Position numbers and translations under genes: made by a program. The notes under the pieces were generated by a model that ran no database searches, was not told the origin of the DNA, and saw only the letters and a program-made list of their open reading frames with translations. Positions 25,114 through 33,743 of a stretch of 64,000 bases of DNA are shown one piece after another (position 1 is the stretch's first letter; every line of letters starts with the position of its first letter). Source of the DNA: Skermanella rosea (GTDB lineage Bacteria; Pseudomonadota; Alphaproteobacteria; Azospirillales; Azospirillaceae); NCBI RefSeq assembly GCF_016806835.2, contig NZ_CP086111.1:3961471-4025470 (forward strand), written 5' to 3'.

Positions 25114-26541
25114 ATGTCCAAGGACCCTGCACTGTTCACCTCCAAGCTCACCGCCCGGCAGGACCGCCGCGGCATCCTCAAGGCCGGTGCCTCGCTCGCC
25201 GGCACCGCCGCACTGCTCTCCGCGATCAGGGCGGCCACCCCGGCGGGCGCCTGGGCGGCCGGCACCGACGGGATCGAGAAGCCGAAGCTGACCCTGGGCT
25301 TCATCCCGCTGACCGACTGCGCGCCGCTGGTGATCGCCTCCGAAAAGGGCTTCTTCAAGAAGCATGGCCTGGACGTGGCGCTGTCCAAGGAGGCGTCCTG
25401 GGCGAATATCCGCGACAAGGTGATGATCGGGGCGCTCGACGGCGCGCACATGCTGGCCGGCATGCCGCTCGCCGCGACGCTCGGCATCGGCGCGATCCAG
25501 AAGCCGACGGTCACCGGGTTCTCCATGGACCTCAACGGCAACGCCATCACCGTTTCGACGGCCCTCTACGACCGCATGGTCGAGATCGACCCCGACACCA
25601 TGAGAAAGCACCCGGTCGGCGCCGCCGCCCTGAAGAAGGTGATCGATGCCGACAGGAAGGCCGGCAAGGAGCCGCTGACCTTCGCCATGGTCTTCCCGGT
25701 CAGCACCCACAATTACGAACTGCGCTACTGGATGGCGTCGGCCGGGATCGATCCGGACGAGGATGTCCGCCTGATCGTGATCCCCCCGCCGCAGATGGTC
25801 GCCAACCTCCAGGCCGGCAACATCCAGGGCTACTGCGTCGGCGAGCCGTGGAACGCGCGCGCCGTGCAGGCCGGGATCGGCCGCACCCTGGTGACGAACT
25901 ACGACATCTGGAACAACAAGATCGAGAAGGTCTTCGGCGTCAACCAGGACTGGGCCGACGCCAACCCCAACACCCACAAGGCCCTGATCCGCGCGCTGAT
26001 CGAGACGGCGCAGTGGATGGACGAGCCGGGCAACAGGATGGAGGTGGTCGAGATCGTCTCGCAGAAGGCCTACGTCAACGCCCCGGCCGACGTGGTCAAG
26101 ATGTCGATGACCGGCACCTTCCAGTACGCGCCCAAGGAACCGGCGCTGCCGATGCCGGACTTCAACGTGTTCCACCGCTACGCCGCCAACTTCCCGTGGC
26201 GCAGCCAGGCCGTATGGTACCTGACCCAGATGGCGCGCTGGGGCCAGATCGAGCAGCCCATCAATTTCGCCAGGACCGCCGAGGCGGTGTTCCGCACCGA
26301 CATCTATCGCGAGGCCGCCAAGGAACTGGGCGTCCCCTACCCGACCGTGGACTGGAAGTCGGAAGGGACCCGCTCGGAGCCTTGGGTCCTGGCGGACGCG
26401 ACCCGGCCCATCGCCATGGGACCGGACCGCTTCCTCGACGGCCGAACCTTCGATCCGGCCGATCCCGTGGGCTACCTGCGCGGCTTCGAGGTCTCCAAGC
26501 CCAGGATCGACCTGGACGCTCTCGCCCAGGCGAACGTCTGA
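25114..26541 (+). CDS. nrtA: nitrate ABC transporter substrate-binding protein
   Basis: A 475-residue periplasmic nitrate-binding protein of the NrtA/NasF group. A twin-arginine signal is visible (DRRGILKAGASLAGTAALL, residues 17-35, ending near AGAWAAG). The binding core follows from LTLGFIPLTDCAPLVIASEK, with the ligand region around HMLAGMPLAATLGIG. The signal separates it from the cytoplasmic sensor NasS, which is related but lacks export. The ATG at 25114 is chosen for its GGAG site; an ATG at 25102 is the alternative. It is the first gene of the operon, 38 bases ahead of nrtB. Confidence 0.93.
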   Translation: MSKDPALFTSKLTARQDRRGILKAGASLAGTAALLSAIRAATPAGAWAAGTDGIEKPKLTLGFIPLTDCAPLVIASEKGFFKKHGLDVALSKEASWANIRDKVMIGALDGAHMLAGMPLAATLGIGAIQKPTVTGFSMDLNGNAITVSTALYDRMVEIDPDTMRKHPVGAAALKKVIDADRKAGKEPLTFAMVFPVSTHNYELRYWMASAGIDPDEDVRLIVIPPPQMVANLQAGNIQGYCVGEPWNARAVQAGIGRTLVTNYDIWNNKIEKVFGVNQDWADANPNTHKALIRALIETAQWMDEPGNRMEVVEIVSQKAYVNAPADVVKMSMTGTFQYAPKEPALPMPDFNVFHRYAANFPWRSQAVWYLTQMARWGQIEQPINFARTAEAVFRTDIYREAAKELGVPYPTVDWKSEGTRSEPWVLADATRPIAMGPDRFLDGRTFDPADPVGYLRGFEVSKPRIDLDALAQANV

Positions 26542-26579
26542 ACCGTCCGTTCATCCCGCTTCATCAAGGATCTCCCGAC

Positions 26580-27455
26580 ATGACCAGCGTCCCGGTGGAC
26601 GAGACCACGCGCTCGCCCGCAGTCCAGCCACAATCCTCCCTTCCCGCAGCCCCGTCGGCAGCGGCCCGCCTCCGCGAACGGGTGTTCCAGGCTCTGCCCG
26701 ACATCGTGCTGCCGGCCATCACCCTGCTGGTGGTCCTGCTGGCGTGGCACCTGGTGGCCACCAACCTGGGCGGCGGCTTTCCCGGCATCGGGGAGACGTG
26801 GGACCGCGGCGTCGAGCTGCTGTCCGACCCGTTCTACAGCAACGGCCCCAACGACATGGGGCTGTTCTGGCAGGTGCTCTATTCCCTGGGCCGCGTGATG
26901 GCGGGTTTCCTGCTGGCGGCCCTGGTGGGGGTTCCGGTCGGGTTCCTGATGGGCTCCAGCGCGATCTTCCGCAAGGGCTGGGCGCCGCTGATTCAGATCC
27001 TGCGGCCGGTCAGCCCGCTGGCCTGGCTGCCGATCGGCCTGCTGCTGTTCCGGGCGGTCGATCCCTCGGCGATCTTCGTGATCTTCATCACCAGCATCTG
27101 GCCGATGATCCTGAACACCGCTGCCGGGGTCGAGGCGATCCCCAACGACTACCGCAACGTCGCCGCCGTCCTGCGACTGAACCGGATCGAGATGGTCCGC
27201 CACATCCTGCTGCCCGCCACCCTGCCCCACGTGCTGACCGGCATGCGCCTGTCCCTGGGCATCGCCTGGATGGTCATCGTGGCGGCCGAGATGCTGACCG
27301 GCGGCATCGGCATCGGCTTCTTCGTCTGGGACGAATGGAACAACCTGAACGTGTCGAGCATCATCGTCGCCATCGTCGTGATCGGGCTGGTCGGCATCCT
27401 GCTGGATCTGGGCATGACCCTGATCCAGCGCCGCTTCGACCACAGCAAGCGCTGA
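26580..27455 (+). CDS. nrtB: nitrate ABC transporter permease
   Basis: A 291-residue inner-membrane permease of the NrtB/SsuC group. The first 30 residues are a Pro/Ser/Ala-rich cytoplasmic lead, then about six membrane spans follow. The EAA-type loop that touches the ATPase is VEAIPNDYRNVAAVLRLNR, with the conserved continuation HILLPATLPHVLTGMRLSLG. The ATG at 26580 has AAGGA upstream. It lies 38 bases after nrtA and 13 before the ATPase gene, so it forms the membrane channel of the nitrate importer. Confidence 0.94.
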   Translation: MTSVPVDETTRSPAVQPQSSLPAAPSAAARLRERVFQALPDIVLPAITLLVVLLAWHLVATNLGGGFPGIGETWDRGVELLSDPFYSNGPNDMGLFWQVLYSLGRVMAGFLLAALVGVPVGFLMGSSAIFRKGWAPLIQILRPVSPLAWLPIGLLLFRAVDPSAIFVIFITSIWPMILNTAAGVEAIPNDYRNVAAVLRLNRIEMVRHILLPATLPHVLTGMRLSLGIAWMVIVAAEMLTGGIGIGFFVWDEWNNLNVSSIIVAIVVIGLVGILLDLGMTLIQRRFDHSKR

Positions 27456-27468
27456 GGAGACCGCAGGC

Positions 27469-28269
27469 ATGACCGCATATCTCAGCATCGAAGGCGTCGG
27501 CATCACCTTCAATCCCCGCAAGTCGCCGGTTCCCGCCGTGCGCGACGTGGACCTCAAGATCGCCCGGGGCGAGTTCGTCAGCATCATCGGCCATTCCGGC
27601 TGCGGCAAGTCCACCGTGCTGAACATCGTCGCCGGCCTGCTGAAGCCGACGCTGGGCGGGGTCTTCCTGGAAGGGAAACTGGTCGACGCACCGGGCCCCG
27701 ACCGGGCCGTGGTGTTCCAGAACCACTCCCTGCTGCCCTGGCTGACCGTCTACGACAATGTCCGGCTGGCCGTGGACAAGGTGTTCGGCAAGACCCGCGG
27801 CGCGCAGGAGCGCCACGACTGGACCCTGCACAACCTGAACCTGGTCGGCATGGCGCACGCCGTCGCCAAGCATCCGTCCGAGATTTCCGGCGGCATGAAG
27901 CAGCGGGTCGGCATCGCCCGGGCCCTGGCGATGGAGCCCAAGGTGCTGCTGATGGACGAGCCGTTCGGCGCGCTCGACGCCCTCAACCGCGCCCGGCTCC
28001 AGGATGCCCTGATGCAGATCCAGACCGCCCTGCGCAACACCGTCGTCATGATCACCCACGACGTGGACGAGGCGGTGCTGCTGTCCGACCGCATCGTGAT
28101 GATGACCAACGGCCCCGCCGCCACCATAGGCGAAGTGCTGGACATCCCGCTGGAGCGTCCGCGCAAGCGCCTCGACCTGGCCGACGACGCGACCTACGCC
28201 CACTGCCGCGGCGAGGTGCTGCGCTTCCTCTACGCCCGGCATCGCCCCGCCGACGCCGACGCCGCCTGA
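27469..28269 (+). CDS. nrtD: nitrate ABC transporter ATP-binding protein
   Basis: A 266-residue ABC ATPase with a Walker A motif GHSGCGKST, Q-loop VVFQNHSLLPWLTV, signature ISGGMKQR, Walker B VLLMDEPFGALD and the switch His in MITHDVDEA. It has a single ATPase domain and no NrtA-like fusion, so it matches NrtD rather than NrtC. A GAGGAG site precedes the ATG. It energises nitrate uptake by NrtAB and is 16 bases upstream of nirB. Confidence 0.94.
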   Translation: MTAYLSIEGVGITFNPRKSPVPAVRDVDLKIARGEFVSIIGHSGCGKSTVLNIVAGLLKPTLGGVFLEGKLVDAPGPDRAVVFQNHSLLPWLTVYDNVRLAVDKVFGKTRGAQERHDWTLHNLNLVGMAHAVAKHPSEISGGMKQRVGIARALAMEPKVLLMDEPFGALDALNRARLQDALMQIQTALRNTVVMITHDVDEAVLLSDRIVMMTNGPAATIGEVLDIPLERPRKRLDLADDATYAHCRGEVLRFLYARHRPADADAA

Positions 28270-28285
28270 GCCGGAGAACCGACCC

Positions 28286-30772
28286 ATGAACATGATGGCA
28301 AGAACCAGGGAACGCCTCGTCGTCGTCGGCAACGGCATGGCCGGCATCCGCACCGTCGAGGAACTGCTCAAGCGCGATCCCGACCGCTACGACATCACCG
28401 TGTTCGGCGCAGAGCCCCACGTGAACTACAACCGCATCATGCTCTCCCCGGTGCTGGCCGGCGAGAAGACCTTCGACCAGATCGTCCTGAACGACCGTTC
28501 CTGGTACGAACGGAACGGCATCACCCTGCTGACCGGCGAGAAGGTCGAGACGATCGACCGGGAGGCCCGGACGGTGACCTCGGTCGGCGGCAGGACGGTC
28601 GGCTACGACCGGCTGCTGCTGGCGACAGGGTCGGACCCCTTCATCATCCCGGTGCCCGGCCACGGCCTGCCCGGCGTGGTGACCTTTCGCGACATGTTCG
28701 ACGTGGAGGCCATGCTGAGGAAGGCGGCCGACGGCGGCAGGCACGCCGTCGTGATCGGCGGCGGCCTGCTCGGCCTGGAAGCGGCCAACGGGCTGGCGGT
28801 CAACGGCATGAAGGTGACCGTGATCCACCTGATGGGCACGATCATGGAACGCCAGCTCGACGAGGCCGCGGGCTTCCTGCTCCAGCGGGAACTGGAGGAC
28901 CGCGGCATCGACGTGATGACGAATGCCGACACCAAGGCCGTCCTGGGCGATGGACACGTGACCGGCGTGCTGCTGAAGGACGGGCGCGAGATCCCGGCCG
29001 ACCTGGTGGTCATGGCGGTCGGCATCCGGCCGAGCACCGGGCTGGCGAAGGCCGCCGGCCTCGCGGTCGAGCGCGGCGTCGTGGTGGACGACCATATGGC
29101 GACCTCCGACCCCGCCATCCTGGCGGTCGGCGAGTGCGTCCAGCACCGCGGGGCGACCTATGGCCTGGTGGCGCCGCTGTGGGAGATGGCCCGGGTCTGC
29201 GCCGACCAGCTCGCGGGCAGGCGGGACTCCGCCTATGCCGGCTCGGTCACCAGCACCAAGCTGAAGGTGACCGGCATCGACGTGTTCTCGGCCGGCGACT
29301 TCGGCGGCGGCAAGGATTGCGAGGACATCGTCTTCCGCGACGCCGCGCGCGGCGTCTACAAGCGCATCGTGCTGAAGGGGGACAGGATCGCCGGCGCCGT
29401 GCTGTACGGCGACACCAAGGACGGGGCTTGGTATTTCCAGATGCTGCGCGAGGCGGAGAACGTCGCCCCCTTGCGCGAAACCCTGATCTTCGGCCAGGGA
29501 TTCGGGGGCCAGGGATTCGGGGGCCAGGGCTTCGGGGGTGCCGCCGCAAACCCTAAGGCCGCCGTTGCCGCCCTCTCCGACGGTGCGGAGATCTGCGGCT
29601 GCAACGGCGTGTGCAAGGGCGCCATCACCAGGGCCATCGCCGACAAGGGCCTGACCACGCTGGACGACGTGCGGTCGCACACAAAGGCGTCCGCCTCCTG
29701 CGGATCCTGCACCGGGCTGGTCGAGCAGTTGCTGGAGCTGACGCTCGGCGACGGTTACCAAGCCGCCGCGGCCGCCAAGCCCCTCTGCAAATGCACCCAC
29801 CATCCCCACGACGACGTGCGCCGGCTGATCGTGGCGGGGGAGCTGAAGAGCATCCCGGCGGTGATGCAGGCGCTGGAATGGAAGACAGCCAACGGCTGCC
29901 ATGTCTGCCGGCCGGCGCTCAACTACTACCTGCTGGCGGCATGGCCGGGCGAGTACCGGGACGATTACCAGTCCCGCTTCGTCAACGAGCGGGTCCACGC
30001 CAACATCCAGAAGGACGGCACATATTCGGTCGTGCCGCGGATGTGGGGCGGCCTGACCTCCGCCAAGGAGCTGCGGGCCATCGCCGACGTGGTGGACAAG
30101 TTCGCCATCCCCACGGTCAAGGTCACCGGCGGCCAGCGGATCGACCTGTTCGGCGTGAAGAAGGAAGACCTTCCCGCCGTCTGGAGGGACCTGAACGACG
30201 CCGGCATGGTCTCCGGCCACGCCTATGCCAAGGGGCTGCGGACCGTGAAGACCTGCGTCGGGTCCGAATGGTGCCGGTTCGGCACCCAGGACTCCACCGG
30301 CATGGGCGTCAAGCTGGAGCGGATGACCTGGGGCACCTGGACGCCGCACAAGGTCAAGCTGGCGGTGTCGGGCTGCCCGCGCAATTGCGCCGAGGCGACG
30401 ATCAAGGATTTCGGCGTCGTCGCGGTGGACAGCGGCTGGGAGCTTTACGTCGCCGGCAACGGCGGCATGAAGGTCCGCGAATGCGACTTCCTGACCAAGG
30501 TCGAGACCGAGGAACAGGTGCTGGAGTATTGCGGGGCCTTCCTTCAGCTCTACCGGGAGGAGGCGCGATACCTGGACCGGACGGCGCCGTGGGTCGAGCG
30601 GGTCGGCCTCGACTATGTGAAAAGGCGGGTGGTCGAGGACGGCGAGGGCCGGCGCGCCCTGTTCGCCCGCTTCCAGTTCTCGCAGATGTTCTCGCAGACC
30701 GACCCTTGGGAGGAGCGCGCTTCCCGGGGCATCGACTCCCACGAGTTCGCGCCGCTCGCGACGGTAGGGTGA
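28286..30772 (+). CDS. nirB: assimilatory nitrite reductase [NAD(P)H], large subunit
   Basis: The 828-residue protein reduces nitrite to ammonium. It has FAD and NAD(P)H domains (VVVGNGMAGIRTVEELL and VVIGGGLLGLEAANGL), a Bfd-like [2Fe-2S] domain (ICGCNGVCKG with CGSC) and the sirohaem-[4Fe-4S] domain with Cys657, 663, 697 and 701 (TCVGSEWCRFGTQD and CPRNCAEA). An unusual short tandem repeat, GFGGQGFGGQGFGG, lies in the linker before the [2Fe-2S] domain (see the 29492 repeat). CysG, at the operon end, makes its sirohaem. NirD is 5 bases downstream. Confidence 0.96.
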   Translation: MNMMARTRERLVVVGNGMAGIRTVEELLKRDPDRYDITVFGAEPHVNYNRIMLSPVLAGEKTFDQIVLNDRSWYERNGITLLTGEKVETIDREARTVTSVGGRTVGYDRLLLATGSDPFIIPVPGHGLPGVVTFRDMFDVEAMLRKAADGGRHAVVIGGGLLGLEAANGLAVNGMKVTVIHLMGTIMERQLDEAAGFLLQRELEDRGIDVMTNADTKAVLGDGHVTGVLLKDGREIPADLVVMAVGIRPSTGLAKAAGLAVERGVVVDDHMATSDPAILAVGECVQHRGATYGLVAPLWEMARVCADQLAGRRDSAYAGSVTSTKLKVTGIDVFSAGDFGGGKDCEDIVFRDAARGVYKRIVLKGDRIAGAVLYGDTKDGAWYFQMLREAENVAPLRETLIFGQGFGGQGFGGQGFGGAAANPKAAVAALSDGAEICGCNGVCKGAITRAIADKGLTTLDDVRSHTKASASCGSCTGLVEQLLELTLGDGYQAAAAAKPLCKCTHHPHDDVRRLIVAGELKSIPAVMQALEWKTANGCHVCRPALNYYLLAAWPGEYRDDYQSRFVNERVHANIQKDGTYSVVPRMWGGLTSAKELRAIADVVDKFAIPTVKVTGGQRIDLFGVKKEDLPAVWRDLNDAGMVSGHAYAKGLRTVKTCVGSEWCRFGTQDSTGMGVKLERMTWGTWTPHKVKLAVSGCPRNCAEATIKDFGVVAVDSGWELYVAGNGGMKVRECDFLTKVETEEQVLEYCGAFLQLYREEARYLDRTAPWVERVGLDYVKRRVVEDGEGRRALFARFQFSQMFSQTDPWEERASRGIDSHEFAPLATVG
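29492..29536 (+). repeat. 3 x 15-base tandem repeat inside nirB
   Basis: Three copies of a 15-base unit (GGCCAGGGATTCGGG; the third copy differs by one base) encode three QGFGG repeats in the flexible linker between the NirB reductase part and its [2Fe-2S] domain. Its near-perfect identity suggests recent slippage and possible length variation between strains. Confidence 0.9.
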
Positions 30773-30777
30773 GGATC

Positions 30778-31122
30778 ATGAAGGAAGACATCACCTGGAT
30801 CGAGGTCGGCCGGGTCGCCGACATCCCGCCGGCCGGCGCGCGGGTCGTGAAGACGAAGCACGGCGACGTCGCGGTCTTCCGCACGGCCGACGACGACGTG
30901 TTCGCGGTACGCGACCGCTGCCCGCATGCCGGCGGCCCCCTGTCCCAGGGCATCGTCCACGGCGCTCGGGTCACCTGCCCGCTCCACAACTGGGTCATCG
31001 ACCTGGCATCCGGCGAGGCCACCGGACCGGACGAGGGCTGCGCCGGGACCTTCCCGGTGCAGGTCGAGGACGGCCTGATCCGGCTGGGCCTGCGCCTGGG
31101 CCAGCTTGCGGCGGCATCATGA
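30778..31122 (+). CDS. nirD: nitrite reductase small subunit (Rieske)
   Basis: A 114-residue Rieske-type protein with both ligand pairs, DRCPHAGGPLS and TCPLHNWVIDL (C-x-H and C-x2-H), so unlike enteric NirD it appears able to carry a [2Fe-2S] cluster. It pairs with NirB. A GAGG site precedes the ATG at 30778, five bases after nirB ends, and its stop overlaps the nasA start by 4 bases. Confidence 0.92.
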   Translation: MKEDITWIEVGRVADIPPAGARVVKTKHGDVAVFRTADDDVFAVRDRCPHAGGPLSQGIVHGARVTCPLHNWVIDLASGEATGPDEGCAGTFPVQVEDGLIRLGLRLGQLAAAS

Positions 31123-33743
31123 CCGGCTCCGTCCGCACCACCTGTCCCTATTGCGGCGTCGGCTGCGGCGTGGTCGCCAAGGCCGGCGGTGCGGGCGGCT
31201 GGACGATCTCGGGCGACCCTGGGCATCCGGCCAATTTCGGCCGGCTCTGCTCCAAGGGCAGCGCCCTGGGGGAGACGCTGGGGCTGGAGGGCCGGCTGCT
31301 GCATCCCGTCGTGGACGGCGGGCGCGCTACCTGGGACGAGGCGCTGGACAGGGTGGCGAGCCGCTTCCGCGCGGTCATCGACGAGCACGGGCCGGACTCC
31401 GTCGCCTTCTACGTTTCGGGACAATTGCTGACGGAAGACTACTATGTCGCCAACAAGCTGATGAAGGGCTTCATCGGCTCGGCCAACATCGACACCAACT
31501 CCCGCCTGTGCATGGCGTCGAGCGTGGCCGGCCACAGGCGGGCGTTCGGCGGCGACGTGGTGCCGGGCAGTTACGAGGACCTGGAGCTGGCCGACCTGGT
31601 CGTGCTGGTCGGCAGCAATCTCGCCTGGTGTCATCCCGTGCTCTACCAGCGGCTGGTGCGGGCGCGGGCAGAGCGGGGCACGCGCATCGTCGTGGTCGAT
31701 CCGCGCCGGACGGCGACCTGCGACGCCGCGGACCTGCATCTGGCGCTGAAGCCGGGCAGCGACGTGGCCCTGTTCAACGGTCTGCTCGCATATCTGGACC
31801 GCGCCGGCGCCCTGGACCGGGACTACATCGCCCGGCACACCCGCGGCTTCGCGGAGGCCTTGTCTGCCGCGGCCGGGGAGCCGCAGGCGGTGGCCGCGGC
31901 CTGCGGGCTGGACGCCGACGAGGTCGAGCGGTTCTACGGCTGGTTCGCCGGGACGGAAGCGACCGTCACGGTCTATTCCCAGGGCGTGAACCAGTCGTCG
32001 TGCGGGACCGACAAGGTCAACGCGATCGTCAATTGCCACTTGGCGATCGGGCGCATCGGCCGCCCGGGCATGGGGCCGTTCTCGGTCACCGGCCAGCCCA
32101 ACGCCATGGGCGGACGCGAGGTCGGCGGGCTTGCCAACCAGTTGGCAGCGCACATGGCGTTCACGCCGGAAGCGGTCGAGCGGGTGGAACGGTTCTGGCG
32201 GGCGCCCCGGATCGCGCGGCGGGAGGGGCTGAAGGCGGTGGACCTGTTCCAGGCGGTCGAGGACGGCCGCATCAAGGCGCTGTGGGTGATGGCGACCAAT
32301 CCTGCCGTCAGCCTTCCCGACGCCGACCGGGTGACCCGCGCGCTGGAGTCGTGCGAGTTCGTCGTGGTCTCCGACTGCACCCGCGATACCGACACCACGG
32401 CCCATGCCGACGTGCTGCTGCCGGCGGCGGCCTGGGGGGAGAAGGACGGCACCGTCACCAACTCCGAGCGCCGCGTCTCGCGCCAGCGCGCCTTCCTGCC
32501 CCCTCCGGGCGAGGCCAGGCCGGACTGGTGGATCGTCGCGCAGGTCGCGGCCCGCATGGGCTGGGGCGAGGCGTTCGGCTACGGCTCGGCGGCGGAGATC
32601 TTCCGGGAGCACGCCGCACTTTCCGGGTTCGAGAACGACGGCAGCCGGGTCTTCGACATCGCCGCCCTGGCCGATGCCGATTACGATGCGCTGGACCCCG
32701 TCCAGTGGCCGGCACCCGGAACCTCCCGGCTGTTCGGGGACGGCCGCTTCCCGACGGCGGACGGCCGAGCGGCCTTCGTGCCGGTGCGGGCGGCCGCTCC
32801 CGGAACGGTGACGGGCGCCGAATTCCCGTATGCCCTGAACACCGGCCGTATCCGCGACCAGTGGCACACCATGACGCGCACCGGCCGGGTGCCCCGCCTG
32901 TCCAGCCACATCGCCGAGCCATTCGTCGCGGTCAACCCGGCGGATGCCGAGGCGGCGAGGCTGGAGGATGGCGGGCTCGCGCTGGTCCGCTCCGCCCGGG
33001 GCCGCGCCATCCTGCGGGTCCGCGTCACCGGCGACCAGCCGCCGGGCCGGCTCTTCGCGCCGATGCACTGGAACCGGCAATTCTCGGCCGAGGGCGGCGT
33101 CAACGCGCTGGTCGCCCCGGTCACCGACCCGGTCTCGGGCCAGCCGGAGCTGAAGCATACCGCGGTCAGCCTGGTCCCCTTCGAACCGGCCTGGACCGCC
33201 TTCCTGATCACCCGGGAGGAGGCCCACCCGCCGGAAGGTGCCGAATACTGGTCGCGGACCAGGGCGGCGGGCTGCATCGTGCTGACGCTGGCGGGCACAG
33301 CCGCGCCGGCGGATGTCGCGGGCTGGGCCGAGGCGCTGCTGCCCGCGTTGCCGGGGATCGACTACCACGATGTGCGGCGCGGCGTTCACCGCTGGGCTCG
33401 GCTCGACGGCGACCGGCTGGAGGCCTGCCTGTTCCTCAGCTTCGGCCCTGCCCTGCCCGCGCGGGAATGGCTGGTCGGCCTGTTCGACACCCCATCGATC
33501 GACACGGATGCCCGTTGCGGGCTGCTGAGCGGACGGGCGCCGGCCGGAGGGCCGGACGAGGGGCGAGTCGTCTGCGCCTGCTTCAATGTGGGCTTGAACC
33601 GCATCGCCTGCGCCATCCGCGACGGCGGGCTTACCTCGGCCGAACAGGTCGGTGCGGCGCTCAAGGCCGGCACCAACTGCGGATCCTGCATTCCGGAGCT
33701 GAAGGAGCTTATCGCCGATGCGCGACGCGACCAGGCAGCCTGA
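31119..33743 (+). CDS. nasA: assimilatory nitrate reductase, catalytic subunit with C-terminal [2Fe-2S] domain
   Basis: An 874-residue cytoplasmic molybdenum enzyme that reduces nitrate to nitrite. The N-terminal [4Fe-4S] site is Cys9, 12, 16 and 44 (TTCPYCGVGCG, RLCSKG), the likely Mo ligand is Cys131 in SRLCMAS, and the last 60 residues are a Bfd-like [2Fe-2S] domain (Cys819, 821, 854 and 857), as in NasC of some enteric bacteria. No separate NasB electron-donor gene is in the operon, so electrons may come from another flavoprotein or from NirB. It overlaps nirD by 4 and cysG by 26 bases. Confidence 0.95.
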   Translation: MTGSVRTTCPYCGVGCGVVAKAGGAGGWTISGDPGHPANFGRLCSKGSALGETLGLEGRLLHPVVDGGRATWDEALDRVASRFRAVIDEHGPDSVAFYVSGQLLTEDYYVANKLMKGFIGSANIDTNSRLCMASSVAGHRRAFGGDVVPGSYEDLELADLVVLVGSNLAWCHPVLYQRLVRARAERGTRIVVVDPRRTATCDAADLHLALKPGSDVALFNGLLAYLDRAGALDRDYIARHTRGFAEALSAAAGEPQAVAAACGLDADEVERFYGWFAGTEATVTVYSQGVNQSSCGTDKVNAIVNCHLAIGRIGRPGMGPFSVTGQPNAMGGREVGGLANQLAAHMAFTPEAVERVERFWRAPRIARREGLKAVDLFQAVEDGRIKALWVMATNPAVSLPDADRVTRALESCEFVVVSDCTRDTDTTAHADVLLPAAAWGEKDGTVTNSERRVSRQRAFLPPPGEARPDWWIVAQVAARMGWGEAFGYGSAAEIFREHAALSGFENDGSRVFDIAALADADYDALDPVQWPAPGTSRLFGDGRFPTADGRAAFVPVRAAAPGTVTGAEFPYALNTGRIRDQWHTMTRTGRVPRLSSHIAEPFVAVNPADAEAARLEDGGLALVRSARGRAILRVRVTGDQPPGRLFAPMHWNRQFSAEGGVNALVAPVTDPVSGQPELKHTAVSLVPFEPAWTAFLITREEAHPPEGAEYWSRTRAAGCIVLTLAGTAAPADVAGWAEALLPALPGIDYHDVRRGVHRWARLDGDRLEACLFLSFGPALPAREWLVGLFDTPSIDTDARCGLLSGRAPAGGPDEGRVVCACFNVGLNRIACAIRDGGLTSAEQVGAALKAGTNCGSCIPELKELIADARRDQAA

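Noticed and set aside
25114-26541. NasS sensor identity for the binding protein after the leader
   Set aside because: It has a clear twin-arginine export signal, which NasS lacks, and it is followed directly by a permease and ATPase.
28052-33389. Long minus-strand frames opposite nirB and nasA
   Set aside because: Antisense to genes with many intact cofactor motifs; no domain content.
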